64,000 bases of DNA from Siphonodentalium dalli (GCA_032622095.1 CP136062.1:154812875-154876874); one strand, 5' to 3'. Positions 43,501 to 55,146 are shown, numbered from the stretch's first letter. Made by a program: numbers and translations. Notes: generated by a model from the sequence alone, not told the origin.

Positions 43501-45647
43501 TCTGTGGTGTTTATGTATATAAGTAATGACTGTGTGGTAATAGGTGGCCATCGTTTTCCGTGTTTAACGCCCCCCCCCATGTTTTTAAACACCATCAAGA
43601 TAGAGAACTCTCTGACATGACCTCTCCATTGATTAACATATCCTTGAGTTATTGTGTCACCCAATGTACACATGTACAACTCACCCATTACCTCAGTCAC
43701 TCCATATTTACATAAACACAACACAAATGACAACATAGTCACCCACTTTATACACGTACACCTGATCATACAGCCATACTTGGTTATACCCATACATACC
43801 ACAAACGACGATACAGCCACGAGTCACCATGTATGAACACCAGGTATACACATACACCCGACACATGGCCATATAGTCACTCTATGTATACATAATCACT
43901 GCATTCACGATCATACGGTCACGCGTTGTATACCTATTCACCTCACCGTGGACTATACAGCCACTACATGTATACTTATTCGCATATCCATTACCATAGA
44001 GTAAATCCAGTTATACATATGCACATCACCAATTGTGAGCCCTTCCAGATATACCAATACCCGCACATACAACATCTCATAAGTTCCACACTTGCCATAC
44101 TCATGATCATGCATCTACTACCCATACACCATCAATGATAACACATCCACAACATATATAAATATACAACCCACCGTTGCCAACAGGGCACTCCCCATAT
44201 ACCCACACATCATCCATGACCATACAATAACTCGCGGTATACCTATTATCCTCATCTACGATCATAGAGTAACTCCCTGGCTGTCATCTTGGCTTCCACC
44301 CTGTATCCAGTTGATAAATTTTTATCATAATGGGCCAGACTATACCCACATCTCATGGTTCATCTCAGTTCCGTCTCAAAGTTCTGCCCATTTCCTTTCA
44401 ATAATATGGCCATAATCACAAAAGAGGTTATCCGCAAAATTCCATACTGCAACTTTAAAATGAATTTGTCATGCCCCATACGGAACTAGGATAAACATAA
44501 TAGAACATAGTTGTCAGTTAATTAACTAACAGGTATAATAACCAAGTGAGTCACAATTTGCTACCTTTTCGGATAACGCAGAGAATAATTTTCTGGATAT
44601 GTGTAAAAAATTTACTTTTTACAAATTTGGTTGCCATTTTGGAACCCATCTTGAGCAATTTAGTCTATAAACACCATAGTGTGACACATTTAAGATAGGT
44701 CAAAACAATAAACACATTTGATACCAAAGGTAGTTGCATTTTATTTGAAAAAATGGTCGAACCTTGAAAAGTGATTTTTTGCCGATATATATGTCAAGTT
44801 TGTGAGAGAAAAATCCAATATACCTGGTGATGTCAGTGGTGACAATAGTAACAATGACACATGGTGTATCAGACAAGTTAGTATTCAATGTATAGAATAC
44901 AGATTAGCCAATGTTATACATCAACCACAACTTGTAAGCAATTGCATGACACCCTGGTGCAATATTTACAATTTTCCATATTTTGGCGGCCATTTTGAGC
45001 CAAGGTAAGATTTTTGGTTCCAGAGAATTGGAATATTTATAGGTAATGATATGCCTCACTTGCATTACAATTTTCTTTTCATTTCTAGTTGAAATATGAC
45101 TAGAATCCCAATTGTGATATTTTTGTAAAATTTTGTACCGCGTTCTGTAAAATCGAATTTTTGACGGATTGGAAGGGGTTAGGGCCCCAATAATTGCATA
45201 TTTAATTGCTCCAATGATCGGTTAATATACAAAACACAAAATAAAGTTACATTACTCAACCAGTTCCAAACAGCAGGAAATGAACTAGAAGATATTTGTG
45301 AAAAAATGTCATATTTTCAACTTCCGGCGGCCATATTGGCGGCCATCTTATGATAATTTAGATATGTTTTGGCCCAAATGAACCGTGGTCACCTCCCAAC
45401 TATAATTGTATTGAGAAATCTGTGAGAAGATGCGATTTTCACAAGAAAAGGATAGCATAAACCACCCAACCCAAAAACTGAGATTTTCAAAAAGGTCAAG
45501 GTCAAATTGAAGGTCAAGGTGACCTCCAAAATCTGGAACCAGCCAGTTTAGTGATACTCACCAACCACTTAACAAATTCTGAAAGTTTGGCGCTTCTATC
45601 ACAAAGTGAACGATTTTTATGTTTTCCTGTAATTATCCCCCCCACTA
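40551..45647. mobile_element. 5.1-kb foldback element with minisatellite core
   Basis: The outer ends TAGTGGGGGGGATA and TATCCCCCCCACTA are inverse and flanked by, or including, TA. Arms continue inward as near-exact inverse sequences for over 1.2 kb each: 40566-41935 against 44270-45632, sharing GTTCACTTTGTGATAGAAGC, GGAGGTCACCTTGACCTTCA, ATGGCCGCCAATATGGCCGC and many more. The core (41940-44270) is a minisatellite of about 42 bases. The frame at 41127-41579 (150 codons) lies in the left arm and is interrupted in the right arm, so it is not convincing as a gene. It lies about 1.5 kb upstream of the lectin signal-peptide exon. Confidence 0.85.
41940..44270. repeat. 42-base minisatellite with central orientation switch
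   Basis: Degenerate units of GAGTGACTATATGGTCATGG plus GTGAGGTGTATATGTATACAGG run on the + strand from 41940 to about 43545. After a short spacer containing CCCCCCCCCATG (43569-43580) they run as the reverse complement from about 43600 to 44270. More units lie on the left than on the right, so the arms are unequal. All open frames here are repeat artefacts. Confidence 0.88.
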
Positions 45648-46260
45648 TACAGTCTTCTTTATCATTATATTGGCGGTTCAGCATACAGCTACTAACGCCG
45701 CCCATGTCATTGACGCTTTAAAAATCCATCATTATTCTGATTGTCTGTTGGGTATAACACATTTTGGGGAAATGAGAACGAGATGAGAATTGTTTCGAAT
45801 AAGACTGGACGGGGACAAAGAAATTAAAAAAAATATAAAAAAATCGACCAGGCTTTGAATTTGGATTGAATTTTATAGAACTTTTTCTCCTAATTATATT
45901 TACGGGATGCTAGTTTTAGAATAATGTACAAGGAAGGGTGGAGCTGTCAACGAAACTAATAATTAAAAAAATTGTGTTTTTGAAGCCATTTTCCCAAAAC
46001 TTGGTGTTATTTCCTCTAAAATCCAGTTATGACCTTTCTAAAAAATAATATAAAATTGATAATAAATGTTCCCGGACCCCTGTGTTCATATTGCCCATTG
46101 GCATGACATATGCTTTGGTCACGTGTATACATTTTGATAACCGAAAGATCCCATTTCTGTTACCAGTCGATTCTACATACTGGGTTATGTTTTGCCAGTG
46201 TGGGGAGTCGATATGGTGTTCGTGTATCCTACCTTGATTTATAAGACGACACCCCATGTG
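45648..46260. other. no assignable feature
   Basis: A+T-rich flank of the foldback element; no matches or exon-like frames. Confidence 0.4.
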
Positions 46261-46269
46261 CCATACTGG

Positions 46270-46670
46270 CTTACAGCCACGTGGCGGTTTGAAGTCAAAA
46301 ATACACCTAATACTATTCGTTTGAGAATTTTCCCCGGTATCGAAATATGTCGATAAATACTTGAGCTACCTTTCTGCAGGCATTATATGCCGCAGAAAGA
46401 AGCATTGGAGTAATACAAAATACAACTCTGAACACGGTCCCAAAACAATTACAGCAATGTGCACGGCATGGTACAAAAAAGGCGTTCCGTGTTACTCTAT
46501 TCCTGATATGGTAGAAATATATATTATGTGCGACAAATTTAAAATATCTGGAAAATGTCGATGATCACGGCAAGTATTATTTTTCAGAGCACATGAGGCC
46601 TGATGATGAGGGCGGTATATCAATATTTCGTGTATTTGTCAACCTATATATCATACCTCCTTCCAAATTA
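46270..46670. repeat. dispersed repeat, inverted relative to 22720-22900 and 35650-35830
   Basis: Contains GCACGGCATGGTACAAAAAA, CCTGATATGGTAGAAATA and GGCGGTATATCAATATTTCG, the complements of blocks in the other copies. The last 100 bases match 27270-27360. Confidence 0.6.
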
Positions 46671-47139
46671 CGCTGGACAAAAAATTGAAAGCTCGAATGA
46701 ACGATGTCCGTTTAAAATATAAACAAGTTCCCGGTAATATATATATGAATCTTCACTCCCTAGTTTGCCAATTGCCTATCAGTGGTACCATTCTTGGTGG
46801 TCGGTGGAGTTGTATTTCAGTGAAGTTATTAAAAATGAACCCCCTTCCCAGTGACTCCCCATCACTGAAACTGACAGTTAGTGAAGTGTAACTACTGAAA
46901 CAAAGAAACAAACATAACAAAGAACACCAAACTGTGTTAATCTAATAACATATGCATAATTCAGGAAGAGGATGAACATGGGTAGATTATCGACTGGTCA
47001 GTAGCCATGCACATCGCACGCGTTGCTTGTGAATGGCTTCCTTGGCAACATTGAAGGCAATGGTCAATAGTGAACCACATATTTAGCTGGATTGTAGATA
47101 TGTTTTTAGTTGCGGAAGTTACGTTGACTTGAGGAACAA
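46671..47139 (+). promoter_or_regulatory. 5' flank and presumed promoter of the lectin gene
   Basis: The region upstream of the start codon at 47140 must contain the transcription start and 5' UTR if the exon assignment is right. I do not see a convincing TATA box or an initiator that I could defend. No repeat matches were found in 46900-47139, in contrast with both sides. Confidence 0.25.
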
Positions 47140-47227
47140 ATGGACACTTCTGCAGCCATGGCTGAGTGTCGGGGCGGACGATTGTTTGCTACATGGATTC
47201 TGTTGTTGCTGCCTGGATTCTCTTCAG
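47140..47227 (+). CDS. secreted C-type lectin gene, exon 1 (signal peptide)
   Basis: ATG at 47140 (CAAATGG, A at -3 and G at +4) opens MDTSAAMAECRGGRLFATWI followed by LLLLPGFSS and one G, ending at CAG|GTACGTG. The charged start, hydrophobic run (LFATWILLLLPGF) and small residues after it form a standard signal peptide. A second ATG at 47158 in GCAGCCATGG is an even better initiation context and would give a 23-residue leader. The exon ends in phase 1; joined to 61196 the codon becomes GCT (Ala), giving FSS-APSPTC, a sensible signal peptidase site. The link to the lectin exon 14 kb away rests on phase, order, strand and biology, not on a transcript. Confidence 0.65.
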
Positions 47228-47289
47228 GTACGTGTTAGAACTGTATGAATGCTTCAGAACAGCGCATATATTATTTTGGCAACTACTCG

Positions 47290-47530
47290 TGTATCAGAAC
47301 CCTTGGTTTAAACCGACATGGCTCGTTCAAGCTCGTTGGCTACGTAATTTGAAAGGGGTATAAGGTAGTGAAATAAACGCTCTTTATTTCTACCATATCC
47401 GGAATAGACTAACATGGAACGCTCTTTTCTATTCCATGCCGTGCACATGGCTTGCTTGTTTGGGAGCCAAACACGGTGCTCAAAGTTACATTTGTTAATG
47501 ACTTCAATGCGTCTTTCTGGGACATACAAT
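47290..47530. repeat. dispersed repeat, copy of 35573-35915
   Basis: See the matching blocks GACATGGCTCGTTCAAGCTC, GGAACGCTCTTTTCTATTCC and TTCAATGCGTCTTTCTGG. Short open frames on both strands in this copy are not genic. Confidence 0.65.
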
Positions 47531-47770
47531 GCCTGTATAAAGGCAGTTCAAGTATTTATTGACCTAATCCGATACCTGAAAAAATTCGAAAGTGAATCGG
47601 TATATTTGGAGCCAACGCAAACCGCCATATGGCTTTAAAATTCTACATGTGTATGTCCGATTTTTTCAAATTTGTCAACATTTCCGAAGTAAATTTTCAG
47701 CTCACCAGACAATAGAAAAAAAAAGAAAGAAAATACTTACAATTACTATCATTCGCAGGCAATTCTTCAA

Positions 47771-47870
47771 GGATTGTCCACTTATAAATGGACAATCGGT
47801 ACCTAAAATGGTCATTAATAAATGGACAATCCAACCACGCGTGGCACGCGAGCTTGGGATTGTCCACTAA
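47771..47870. repeat. GGATTGTCCA inverted-repeat cluster
   Basis: GGATTGTCCACTTATAAATG and GACAATC, then AAATGGACAATCC and GGGATTGTCCA: three inverted copies of one decamer in 100 bases. Just downstream (47960-48055) a 36-base block containing TGACGAAATAACG is repeated two and a half times. Confidence 0.7.
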
Positions 47871-48349
47871 ATGAAGACATGTTTTGCTAATCCTGCATGT
47901 TAGCTTCATATTTAATATGAAGGGCAATAACTCTATAAATAATATTAATTTGCTAAATAACGGTGATTTGTATGAGAAGAAGTGTTTTTGACGAAATAAC
48001 GGAGATATTTGAAGAAGAGTTGTTGACGAAATAACGTAAATATTCGAAGAAGTGTTTAAATTTCGTCTTTTGAAAGTCGCTATATGACCGTCAAAACGTC
48101 ATTTGAATGGGTCCCTAACTGGTTCTTTTATTGATCAGATCGGACAGGGTACGGGCAGGGTATGGATACGGAAAGGTCAGTTTTCTCAATATCAAGTTTT
48201 GGAGTATGTTTTGGCTGAATATATTAAGGAATATTAATAAGACTTTGCTCACACACTGGAGGAAATCCGCCCAGCAGACCTTCAGGCTATTCGCCACATA
48301 GGGATATCACATGTAAGAACGTAACTGAAGTCCTTTAATAATGAGATGC

Positions 48350-48874
48350 TTAAAGGTACGGGCGGCGTTCGGTGCAGAAATATTTATATTTGTTCAAATC
48401 GCCATCGACAGAAGGAACACCAAATTATATACAGTACCGCTCATATGCCAAACATATCAGCGCGTAAATAGTATATTGTCGTCAAGACGTACGATTGTGT
48501 ACGTAAACAAGAGCCTGCTCGTGTTACAGAAGTTGTGCTTCTGTTTATATAACACAGCGCAATTATATTGGTAATCACACACAAATGATATAAACGCTCT
48601 TTATTATTTCCATATTCGGAAAACAGTAACAAATAATGCTCTTTATGTTTACCATATCCGGATCTAAACAAAAGCCAGGAAACGTAACGTTTTTTGCTTT
48701 TGTTTACATAACAAAGGGCAAAAATTGACAATAACATACTGTTTATGCCATATTTCTGATTGGCATAAGAACAAAGTCTGTCTATATCTTACTATTCTTT
48801 CTGTTTATGGCGGTTTTTGACGGAGGTGAATAATTTAACATCATACCCACAGCCAACGCCGCCCGTAACTTTAA
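48350..48874. mobile_element. TTAA-flanked MITE, AGGYACGGG family, copy 2
   Basis: TTAA (48350-48353) then AGGTACGGGCGGCGTT; the right end is AACGCCGCCCGTAACT then TTAA (48871-48874). Internal sequence matches copy 1 (1446-1938). It lies in the lectin gene intron. Confidence 0.8.
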
Positions 48875-49354
48875 CCTTTGAAGGTGTGTGAATAATCTAT
48901 TTGTGTAATTTCCAACTCTTGTCAGGTAAATTCGCCAGTGTGTGAACAAACCCTAATCCAATATGCATCAATATTAATCAAATCAAATATATTATTGATT
49001 TAAATTATAGCTTACGTACATGTACACACCCTTCCCCGAATTAAATTCGTATCTTCATTTCGTATTAAATTGTCTTTGAGCTCAGAAAATCTTCCTATCA
49101 TCTTTTGCGGTCCATCAGCATCCTTAAATAGCACTGGATCTCAACCTGCATATATCTTAGTGTATGGCTGAATAATAGTATGCAAATAATTTGCGATAAG
49201 CAAAACACTAATTTTTGGGAGAGTGATTCAAGGTGACCAACACCAAAAGGTTGAGTGACAAGGGTAAGCGAGCACTGTGGCATGGGGTTGCAATACGTGT
49301 TCCTGATACATTTCGACTGAAAAGTTAATAGTTTCAATTTCTTTTATCGTCCGT

Positions 49355-49760
49355 CGACCGTGGACACAAATTTGTCCGGAGTTTTTCTCAGTCGTTTTTT
49401 TTTTAGCATTTTCCGTGAAACTTGGCACATACATCAACCACCATGGGAACATGCGGACCTGCGATTATGACGTCTGTACGACTTTTTGTGGTGGAGTTAC
49501 CCCTTTTTTTGCAACATGCATAATTTTGTCAGAACTTTTATTCCTACATGTTTTAGGTCAATGTATTTGAAACTTGGCACATATATATATAGTACCATGG
49601 GAACCTGTGCACCTGCGATTATGACATCTGCCAGATTTGTTTTGTGGAGTTATTCCCCTTTTTCGACGTAGAACATTTTCACAACATGCATAATTTTGTC
49701 CGAGCTTTTATTCCTACAGTTTTCGGTCAATTGGTTTAGGATTAGGGTTAGGGTTGTGCA
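49355..49760. repeat. tandem repeat of about 160 bases, with TTAGGG run
   Basis: GAAACTTGGCACATAYAT, CATGGGAAC, CACCTGCGATTATGACRTCT, GGAGTTAYCCC and AACATGCATAATTTTGTC recur from 49420 and from 49569. The block ends in GGTTTAGGATTAGGGTTAGGGTTG (49735-49757), which includes two TTAGGG units. 48875-49354 and 49761-51119 have no assignable feature. Confidence 0.7.
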
Positions 49761-51119
49761 CCTGCAATGGGAATATGTTATTTTATTATTTTAACTAAAT
49801 GTTTACTGACATGTGAAACCTCTTAGTGTTTTAAAAGCATGGGGGTATCCTTGGTCCCATTGGGACAGTCACACATCTAGTTTATGTAGGTACCAAGTAA
49901 TGTACACTGATGGTTATATATAGCAGTACGGTTATTGGCAGGGAAGTCCTACTCGAAGGAACATCGAATTCCCTTTTAAAAGGAAGGATCGAATAGTCTT
50001 CATGTACATTTTTATGCACGCGGTATCAGGGTATATTGGCGTGGTCATGGCAACCAATGGTTTTATAGTAATCCGTGTATTGACAGCTTATTTTAATTAT
50101 TGTATAATAACAAAACATCCACCGTAATCCAAATATGAAGCGGAGGAACACAAGGTAATACGGATAACAATTCACTTATACATAAATAAACAAATTAATA
50201 ATGGTAAATATTATAATGCAATGTATATACGACAGGAGAAATAATTGCGAGACTTTCGAGTACAAGAGAAGCAATTGTTATATGAGGGTGTTTATACTAC
50301 ATGTATTAAAGTGATGTGAAACACTCGGGCAGGGTGATCAAATATAAATGGATGATAATATTGCTCAAAGTAGTTATTTTAACAAATATTAAAACCAAAC
50401 TGACAACACACACCGTCATTATTATATATTAATTAAATTCAGTGATAGCGATAGCGAAATCGTTTTTGTTACTTGATCACCGATAGTTGCGTCCCGAATC
50501 GGGAAGTAAATATATACAATTGAGCGTAGTTCACATGGTGTATTCTATGGAGTGGTACGGTCGATTTGATTGAGATTTTCGACGATGTAGTAAAATGCTA
50601 CATTCCTCCTGTTGGCATAGTGCCTGAATACTAACTTAACAGTTTAACGCACCGAACAAGTCCACAATATGTCTTTAAACAATGACGGACCAAACACTCG
50701 ATAATAGAGACCTTTCGTATTTTGAACGACGACAGATAATTATTACGAATAGGGTAAAATATCACTAGAATGTGTGATCTGTATATTCGTTGTCGTTTTT
50801 TCCTATTCGTTGTTATGATTACAGGTTCCGATTTTCAACAAAACTCACAAGTACATGATATAGTAATAAGTTCATAATCATTTCTCAGCTCCTTAATGGG
50901 AGATAACTCTGAGATAATGTCTTTAAATTGTGATCGTTATGTGGCCTTTTTTTTATCTATTAGTGACAATCAAATCATTCGTCGTCGTGAAACATGAGAC
51001 GCTTGCCAAATACAAAGCGCTAAGCTGTGACCTGATAACCTAATTAAGTACAAAATAATCACGGCACGCAGTCCCGTAATCCCCTTACCATCATGTCGAT
51101 TGTTTCACAAACGGACTCG

Positions 51120-52175
51120 TAATCGTACGGTGGCTGGATGAGGACATGGGAAATTTTATTTTTATCTCGTTTAAAGGAGAAAACTATCTCGTTTAAACGA
51201 GATAGCAGATGGGAAATTTTATTTTTATCTCGTTTAAACGAGATAACTTATCTCGTTTAAACGAGAAAGCAGATAGGAAATTTTATTTTTATCTCGTTTA
51301 AACGAGATAACTTAAACGAGATAGTTTTAATACAACAGTTACTAGTGGCCAGTCCAGACGGTTGCGCTCGTATATAGGTAGTACCCAAACACCACCCCAT
51401 CCCATCATCCATAGTATATTGTGCGCCGCAGGCGCTCGTATATGTGTAGTTACCCACCCACCACCACATCCCGCCACGCATAGTATCTTATGCGCCGCAG
51501 GCGCTCGTATATAGGTAGTTACCCACCCTTCACCCATAGTATATTGTGCGCCGCAGGCGCTCGTATATAGGTATAGTTACACCCACCCAACACCCCATCC
51601 CATCACCCATAGTATCCAATGCGCCGCAGGCGCTCGTATACAAGTTGTACCCACCCACCAGCCCATCACGTCACCCATAGTGATGGGATGGGGTGGTGGG
51701 TGGGTAACTACCTATATGCGAGCGCCTGCGACGCATAAGATACTATGGGTGGCGGGATGGGGTGGTGGGTGGATAACTACCTATATACGAACGCCTGCGG
51801 CGCACAATAAACTATGGGTGATGGGATGGGGTGGTGTTTGGGTACCACCTATATACGAGCGCATGCGGTGCATAAGATGCTATGGGTGGTGAGATGGGGT
51901 GGTGGGTGGATACTACCCATATACGAGCGCATGTGGCGCATAAGATACTATGGATGGCGGGATGGGGTGGTGGGTGGGTACAAGTTGTTCCCTATCCATT
52001 CCCGGTGCAACCGTCTGGACTGGCCACTAGTAACTGTTGTATTATAACTATCTCGTTTAAACGAGATAAGTTATCTCGTTTAAACGAGATAACAATAAAA
52101 TTTCCCATCTGCCATCTCGTTTAAACGAGATAAAAATAAAATTTCCCATGTCCCCATCCAGCCACCGTATAATCG
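51120..52175. mobile_element. 1.04-kb foldback element with 6-bp target duplication
   Basis: TAATCG at 51120-51125 and 52170-52175 flanks inverse ends TACGGTGGCTGGATG (51126) and CATCCAGCCACCGTA (to 52169). Each arm carries several copies of the 20-base perfect palindrome TATCTCGTTTAAACGAGATA separated by GGGAAATTTTATTTT. They then share AACAGTTACTAGTGGCCAGT with CCAGACGGTTGC in inverse order. The centre (51376-52000) is a minisatellite whose units flip at about 51670. There is no coding frame of substance; the frames of 70-80 codons here read repeat units. Confidence 0.9.
51376..52000. repeat. 66-70-base minisatellite with orientation switch
   Basis: The left half repeats GCGCCGCAGGCGCTCGTATA, TAGGTAGTTACCCACC, ACCCCATCCCATCACCCATA and GTATATTGT about five times. 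From 51670 the reverse complement runs about five times (GGGATGGGGTGGTGGGTGG, TATACGAGCGCCTGCGGCGC). Confidence 0.88.
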
Positions 52176-52587
52176 TCATTTCTGCGAAACGGTTTTTGGA
52201 CCGTCCGAAAAAATTACGATAAGAATTAGCTATTCGTAATAATTACCTGTTGTCTTTCACTATGCGAAAGGTGTCCATTACTTTTCGCTGTACACTTTTG
52301 GTCATTTTCCTCGCTTTGGTTCCATTATAGCCATCTGCAATTAATGTGACGAAATTGAATCTAACCTATTATGATTTATTTACCCACCTCTGCCGCCTGT
52401 TTGTAATGCAATGTATGCTACCAGTATTGTCAATGTCTGGTATAGTGCTAGCACTAACAGTGATGTACTGTGTTGTCCCGGTCGGAATGTGGCTTTTTAA
52501 AACTGAGTTCTTGCTATTCTGCTGAACGGTATCCACAGTGCTGCGATTCTTTTCAAACGAGATGTTTAACTGATGAACGTGAGTGAC

Positions 52588-52682
52588 CACAGCAGAATTA
52601 TGGGTAACTTTTCAGGATTTAGTCGGAAATATGACTTGTTGTCATTCATCGGAAAGCTCTCAGTGAGAGTAATTCTGCTGTG
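52588..52682. mobile_element. deletion derivative of the 2635-2783 hairpin MITE
   Basis: The left arm CACAGCAGAATTATGGGTAA through GGAAAGCTCTC is nearly intact. Most of the right arm is missing, leaving GAGAGTAATTCTGCTGTG. The two copies differ by a few substitutions (ATGACTTGTTGTCATTC against ATGGCTTGTTGCCATTC), and these changes are compensatory in the inner stem. Confidence 0.85.
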
Positions 52683-53120
52683 TATGACGGGTGATCAAGC
52701 TGCGTCCCATGCATGCAGGCTCGTCCCATGCAGGCTCGTCCCCTCACCATCCGAATCCACATCCCATGCACCAAATTTCTTCGTTTTAATTGAGTTGGAA
52801 GAATAACACGTTTACGGGAAACACTCGCTCTTATGGTTCCTATGACCAAGGGTAATGTGTGAAAATATGAGCTAAATCGGAAGTTTGGTTAGAACGTCAT
52901 ATACTCACGAAAGGCGTGGCCGAGTTACAGACACACGATGGCTTATATATATGCAAATAGTACATGTCCTCAGCATATTATTCGTAATGACACCATAGTT
53001 ATCACAGTGTGCCTCTAAGCTTGTTTGGATCCTAAATAAACGTGCAGTTGGACTTTCTTTGGTGCTAATGTATTTAGGAGATCCTATGTTCTTTCCTTTT
53101 CTTCTCAAAAAGCACCCTAC

Positions 53121-53447
53121 TTATTCCTGATGCGATCGTATAATGGGATTGAAATAGGGAATGTGTTCGTCCTCAACGTCATCTTTACAATTGTTGCAAC
53201 TTCTTTCCTTTCTATAATTTTCTGCCATGTCGACCGGGTTCAATGCATATTTCTTAAGCGCTATCTCAATTTTGCAGTAATACATTAATGTAGTTTGAAT
53301 ATGTTTCATTGAAGGATATACATGTAGGCGACTAACTTTAACCCGGATTCCGGATCCGGATTTGGCCGAAAAAGTGCTTTTCCCCAGATTCCGGATCCCG
53401 ATCCGACCCATTTTTAAAAATTGCTTTAAATCACTATTATGTGGCAT
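53121..53447 (-). pseudogene. possible LINE C-terminal fragment
   Basis: A 108-codon minus-strand frame ends with MAENYRKERSCNNCKDDVED and EHIPYFNPI. The C-x2-C...VEDE arrangement recalls the Cys-rich tail found after reverse transcriptase in many animal LINEs. The rest is not recognisable and no catalytic motif is present, so this may be chance. Just upstream on that strand the frame crosses a GGATCCGGAT-rich inverted repeat (53340-53400). Confidence 0.2.
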
Positions 53448-53499
53448 TTTCGCATTATATCACCGTTGTGTGTGACTTTATCAGCTAGATATATAAAGG

Positions 53500-54421
53500 T
53501 CCTTGCCACGAATCCGGGCTTCCCATGGCTGCAAACAGACGACTGGATCATACAAGTGAATCCGGATTGTTCTCGATTGTTAATCCCGGACTGGGTCACT
53601 TGTCTCGTTACTCTCTCTATCTATATATACATATCTCCCCCTCGTTCTTTCGTTAGCCCCTGATCATTCGAAAGGCGGCGCGTGTCCATACCTGTCGTCT
53701 TGATTCAGTTCCGGAACGCAAATCCGGGTTATTCTCGATCGATAATCTGAGACTCGGGTCTATGTCTCTCTCTCTCTCACACTCTCTCTCACTCTGTCTG
53801 TTACTATCTCTCTCTCCCTCTCACGATCTCATTCGTTCATTAACCCCTGATCGTTCAGAGGGCAGATATACGAACACATCGCCTTGGTTCAATTCCGGGA
53901 AGCGAATCCGGGTTATTCTCGATTGATAGTCTTGGATTCGGGTATTCTAATGTCAAGGTACTTATTGTTGAATCATAGCATATTGGGGGTGAGGTTGTCT
54001 CTCTCCACCCTCTCTATCTCTGTCTCTCACTCAAACTGTCCGTCTGTATGTCTCCCCTCTTCTCCCTCCTCTCTCTCTATCTCTCTCTCTGTCTCTCTCT
54101 CGTACATACACATCGACTTGGTTCAAATCTGGGAATCGAATCCGGCTTATTATCGATTGATAATCTGGGACTCGGGTCACTGTCCCGCTCTCTCTCATAC
54201 TCTCTATCTTTCTCTCTCCCCCTCGTTCTCACACTCTCTCTCTCCCGCTGTCTATCTGTCTCCCTCGCCCCCTCTCTCATTCGTTCATTAATCCCTGGTT
54301 GTTCAGAGTGCAGATGTACGCACAAATCGCATTGGTTCAGTTCCGGGAAGCGAATCCGGGTTATTCTCGGTTGATAATCTTGGATTCGGGTATTCTAATG
54401 CCAATGTACTTATTGTTGAAT
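53500..54421 (+). repeat. CT-microsatellite repeat cluster, left part
   Basis: Five or so direct units of a composite repeat: CATTAGTCCCTGATCGTTCA, GAGTGCAGATGTACATACAAAT, TTGGTTCAATTCCGGGAA, CGAATCCGGGTTATTCTCGA, TTGATAATCTTGGATTCGGG, TACTTATTGTTGAATCATAG, CATATTGGGGGTGA, then (CTCT)n. The cluster stops within a unit at TGTTGAATCA (54421), and the missing continuation is found at 57850. The frames here are simple-sequence artefacts rich in Ser and Leu. Confidence 0.8.
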
Positions 54422-55146
54422 CAATTCGGCCAATTTGGCCGTTTACTTCATGTCTGTTTTTCATCTGACGTGTGTGTCGAATAAATGATGTGGAGGATTT
54501 ATGTAAATGTTAGCCCAAACTACATTTCCAAGTAACGATGGTTTTGTTGTTTATTTTGAGGAATAATACCGGGTCAGATGAATTCAGCCCAAATATGTTA
54601 ACAGTTGTCGTGTAAAACATTCGGCAGTAGGTTAGCGTTATTTAGTATTTGTGGATGTCCTTTAACATGGGGAAAATAGACTACTACGCTTGAACGAGCA
54701 TGTGGATTTGTCGTTTTTAATGTATAGCAACTTGATAATCAATAACAGAGGCATTCTCTGTCAAATATGGTCGCTCTATTTACGGTATTAATTGCGGAAC
54801 TTTCTAAAGTAAACTACGCGTAAACGGATACATACGGTAAATTATAGAAGGTGCCGGAATCGGCCTAATCGCCCCAGGGCCAACTCGCCCCAGTCGACGT
54901 GTGTCAATTCGGTACCTACTATAACATGTACCCGAGGATGAGTCCGGCTCGGAATAAAATATGTATACGGGTGTTATATAGCGTTTTGTCCGTTGTTTCT
55001 CAATGAATATTATTGAAATTTGGTGTATATGTCCGGGCTGGGACATGGAATACAACAACGTTTGAATTGTTTTTAAATTTACAAATTTGTTGATTTTATT
55101 CATTTTTTTTTTCGTTCTGAAAACACACTATAAAGTGTATATAATA

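Noticed and set aside
41960-44138. Clusters of 60-110-codon ORFs rich in His, Tyr, Met and Val
   Set aside because: They read through a 42-base minisatellite whose unit length is a multiple of three, so frames stay open by construction.
51257-52124. ORFs repeating GWVTTYIRAPAAHK-like units
   Set aside because: Translations of the 66-70-base minisatellite in the foldback core, not a repeat protein: the same unit is inverted in the other half and there is no start, promoter or splice context.
53121-53447. A confident LINE call
   Set aside because: Only a C-x2-C...VEDE tail is suggestive; no reverse transcriptase or endonuclease motif was found, so it is listed only as a low-confidence pseudogene.
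54930-54975. Hammerhead-ribozyme-like GGATGAGTCCGGCTCGGAAT
   Set aside because: The CTGANGA and GAAA core bases are not both present and the stems do not pair convincingly.
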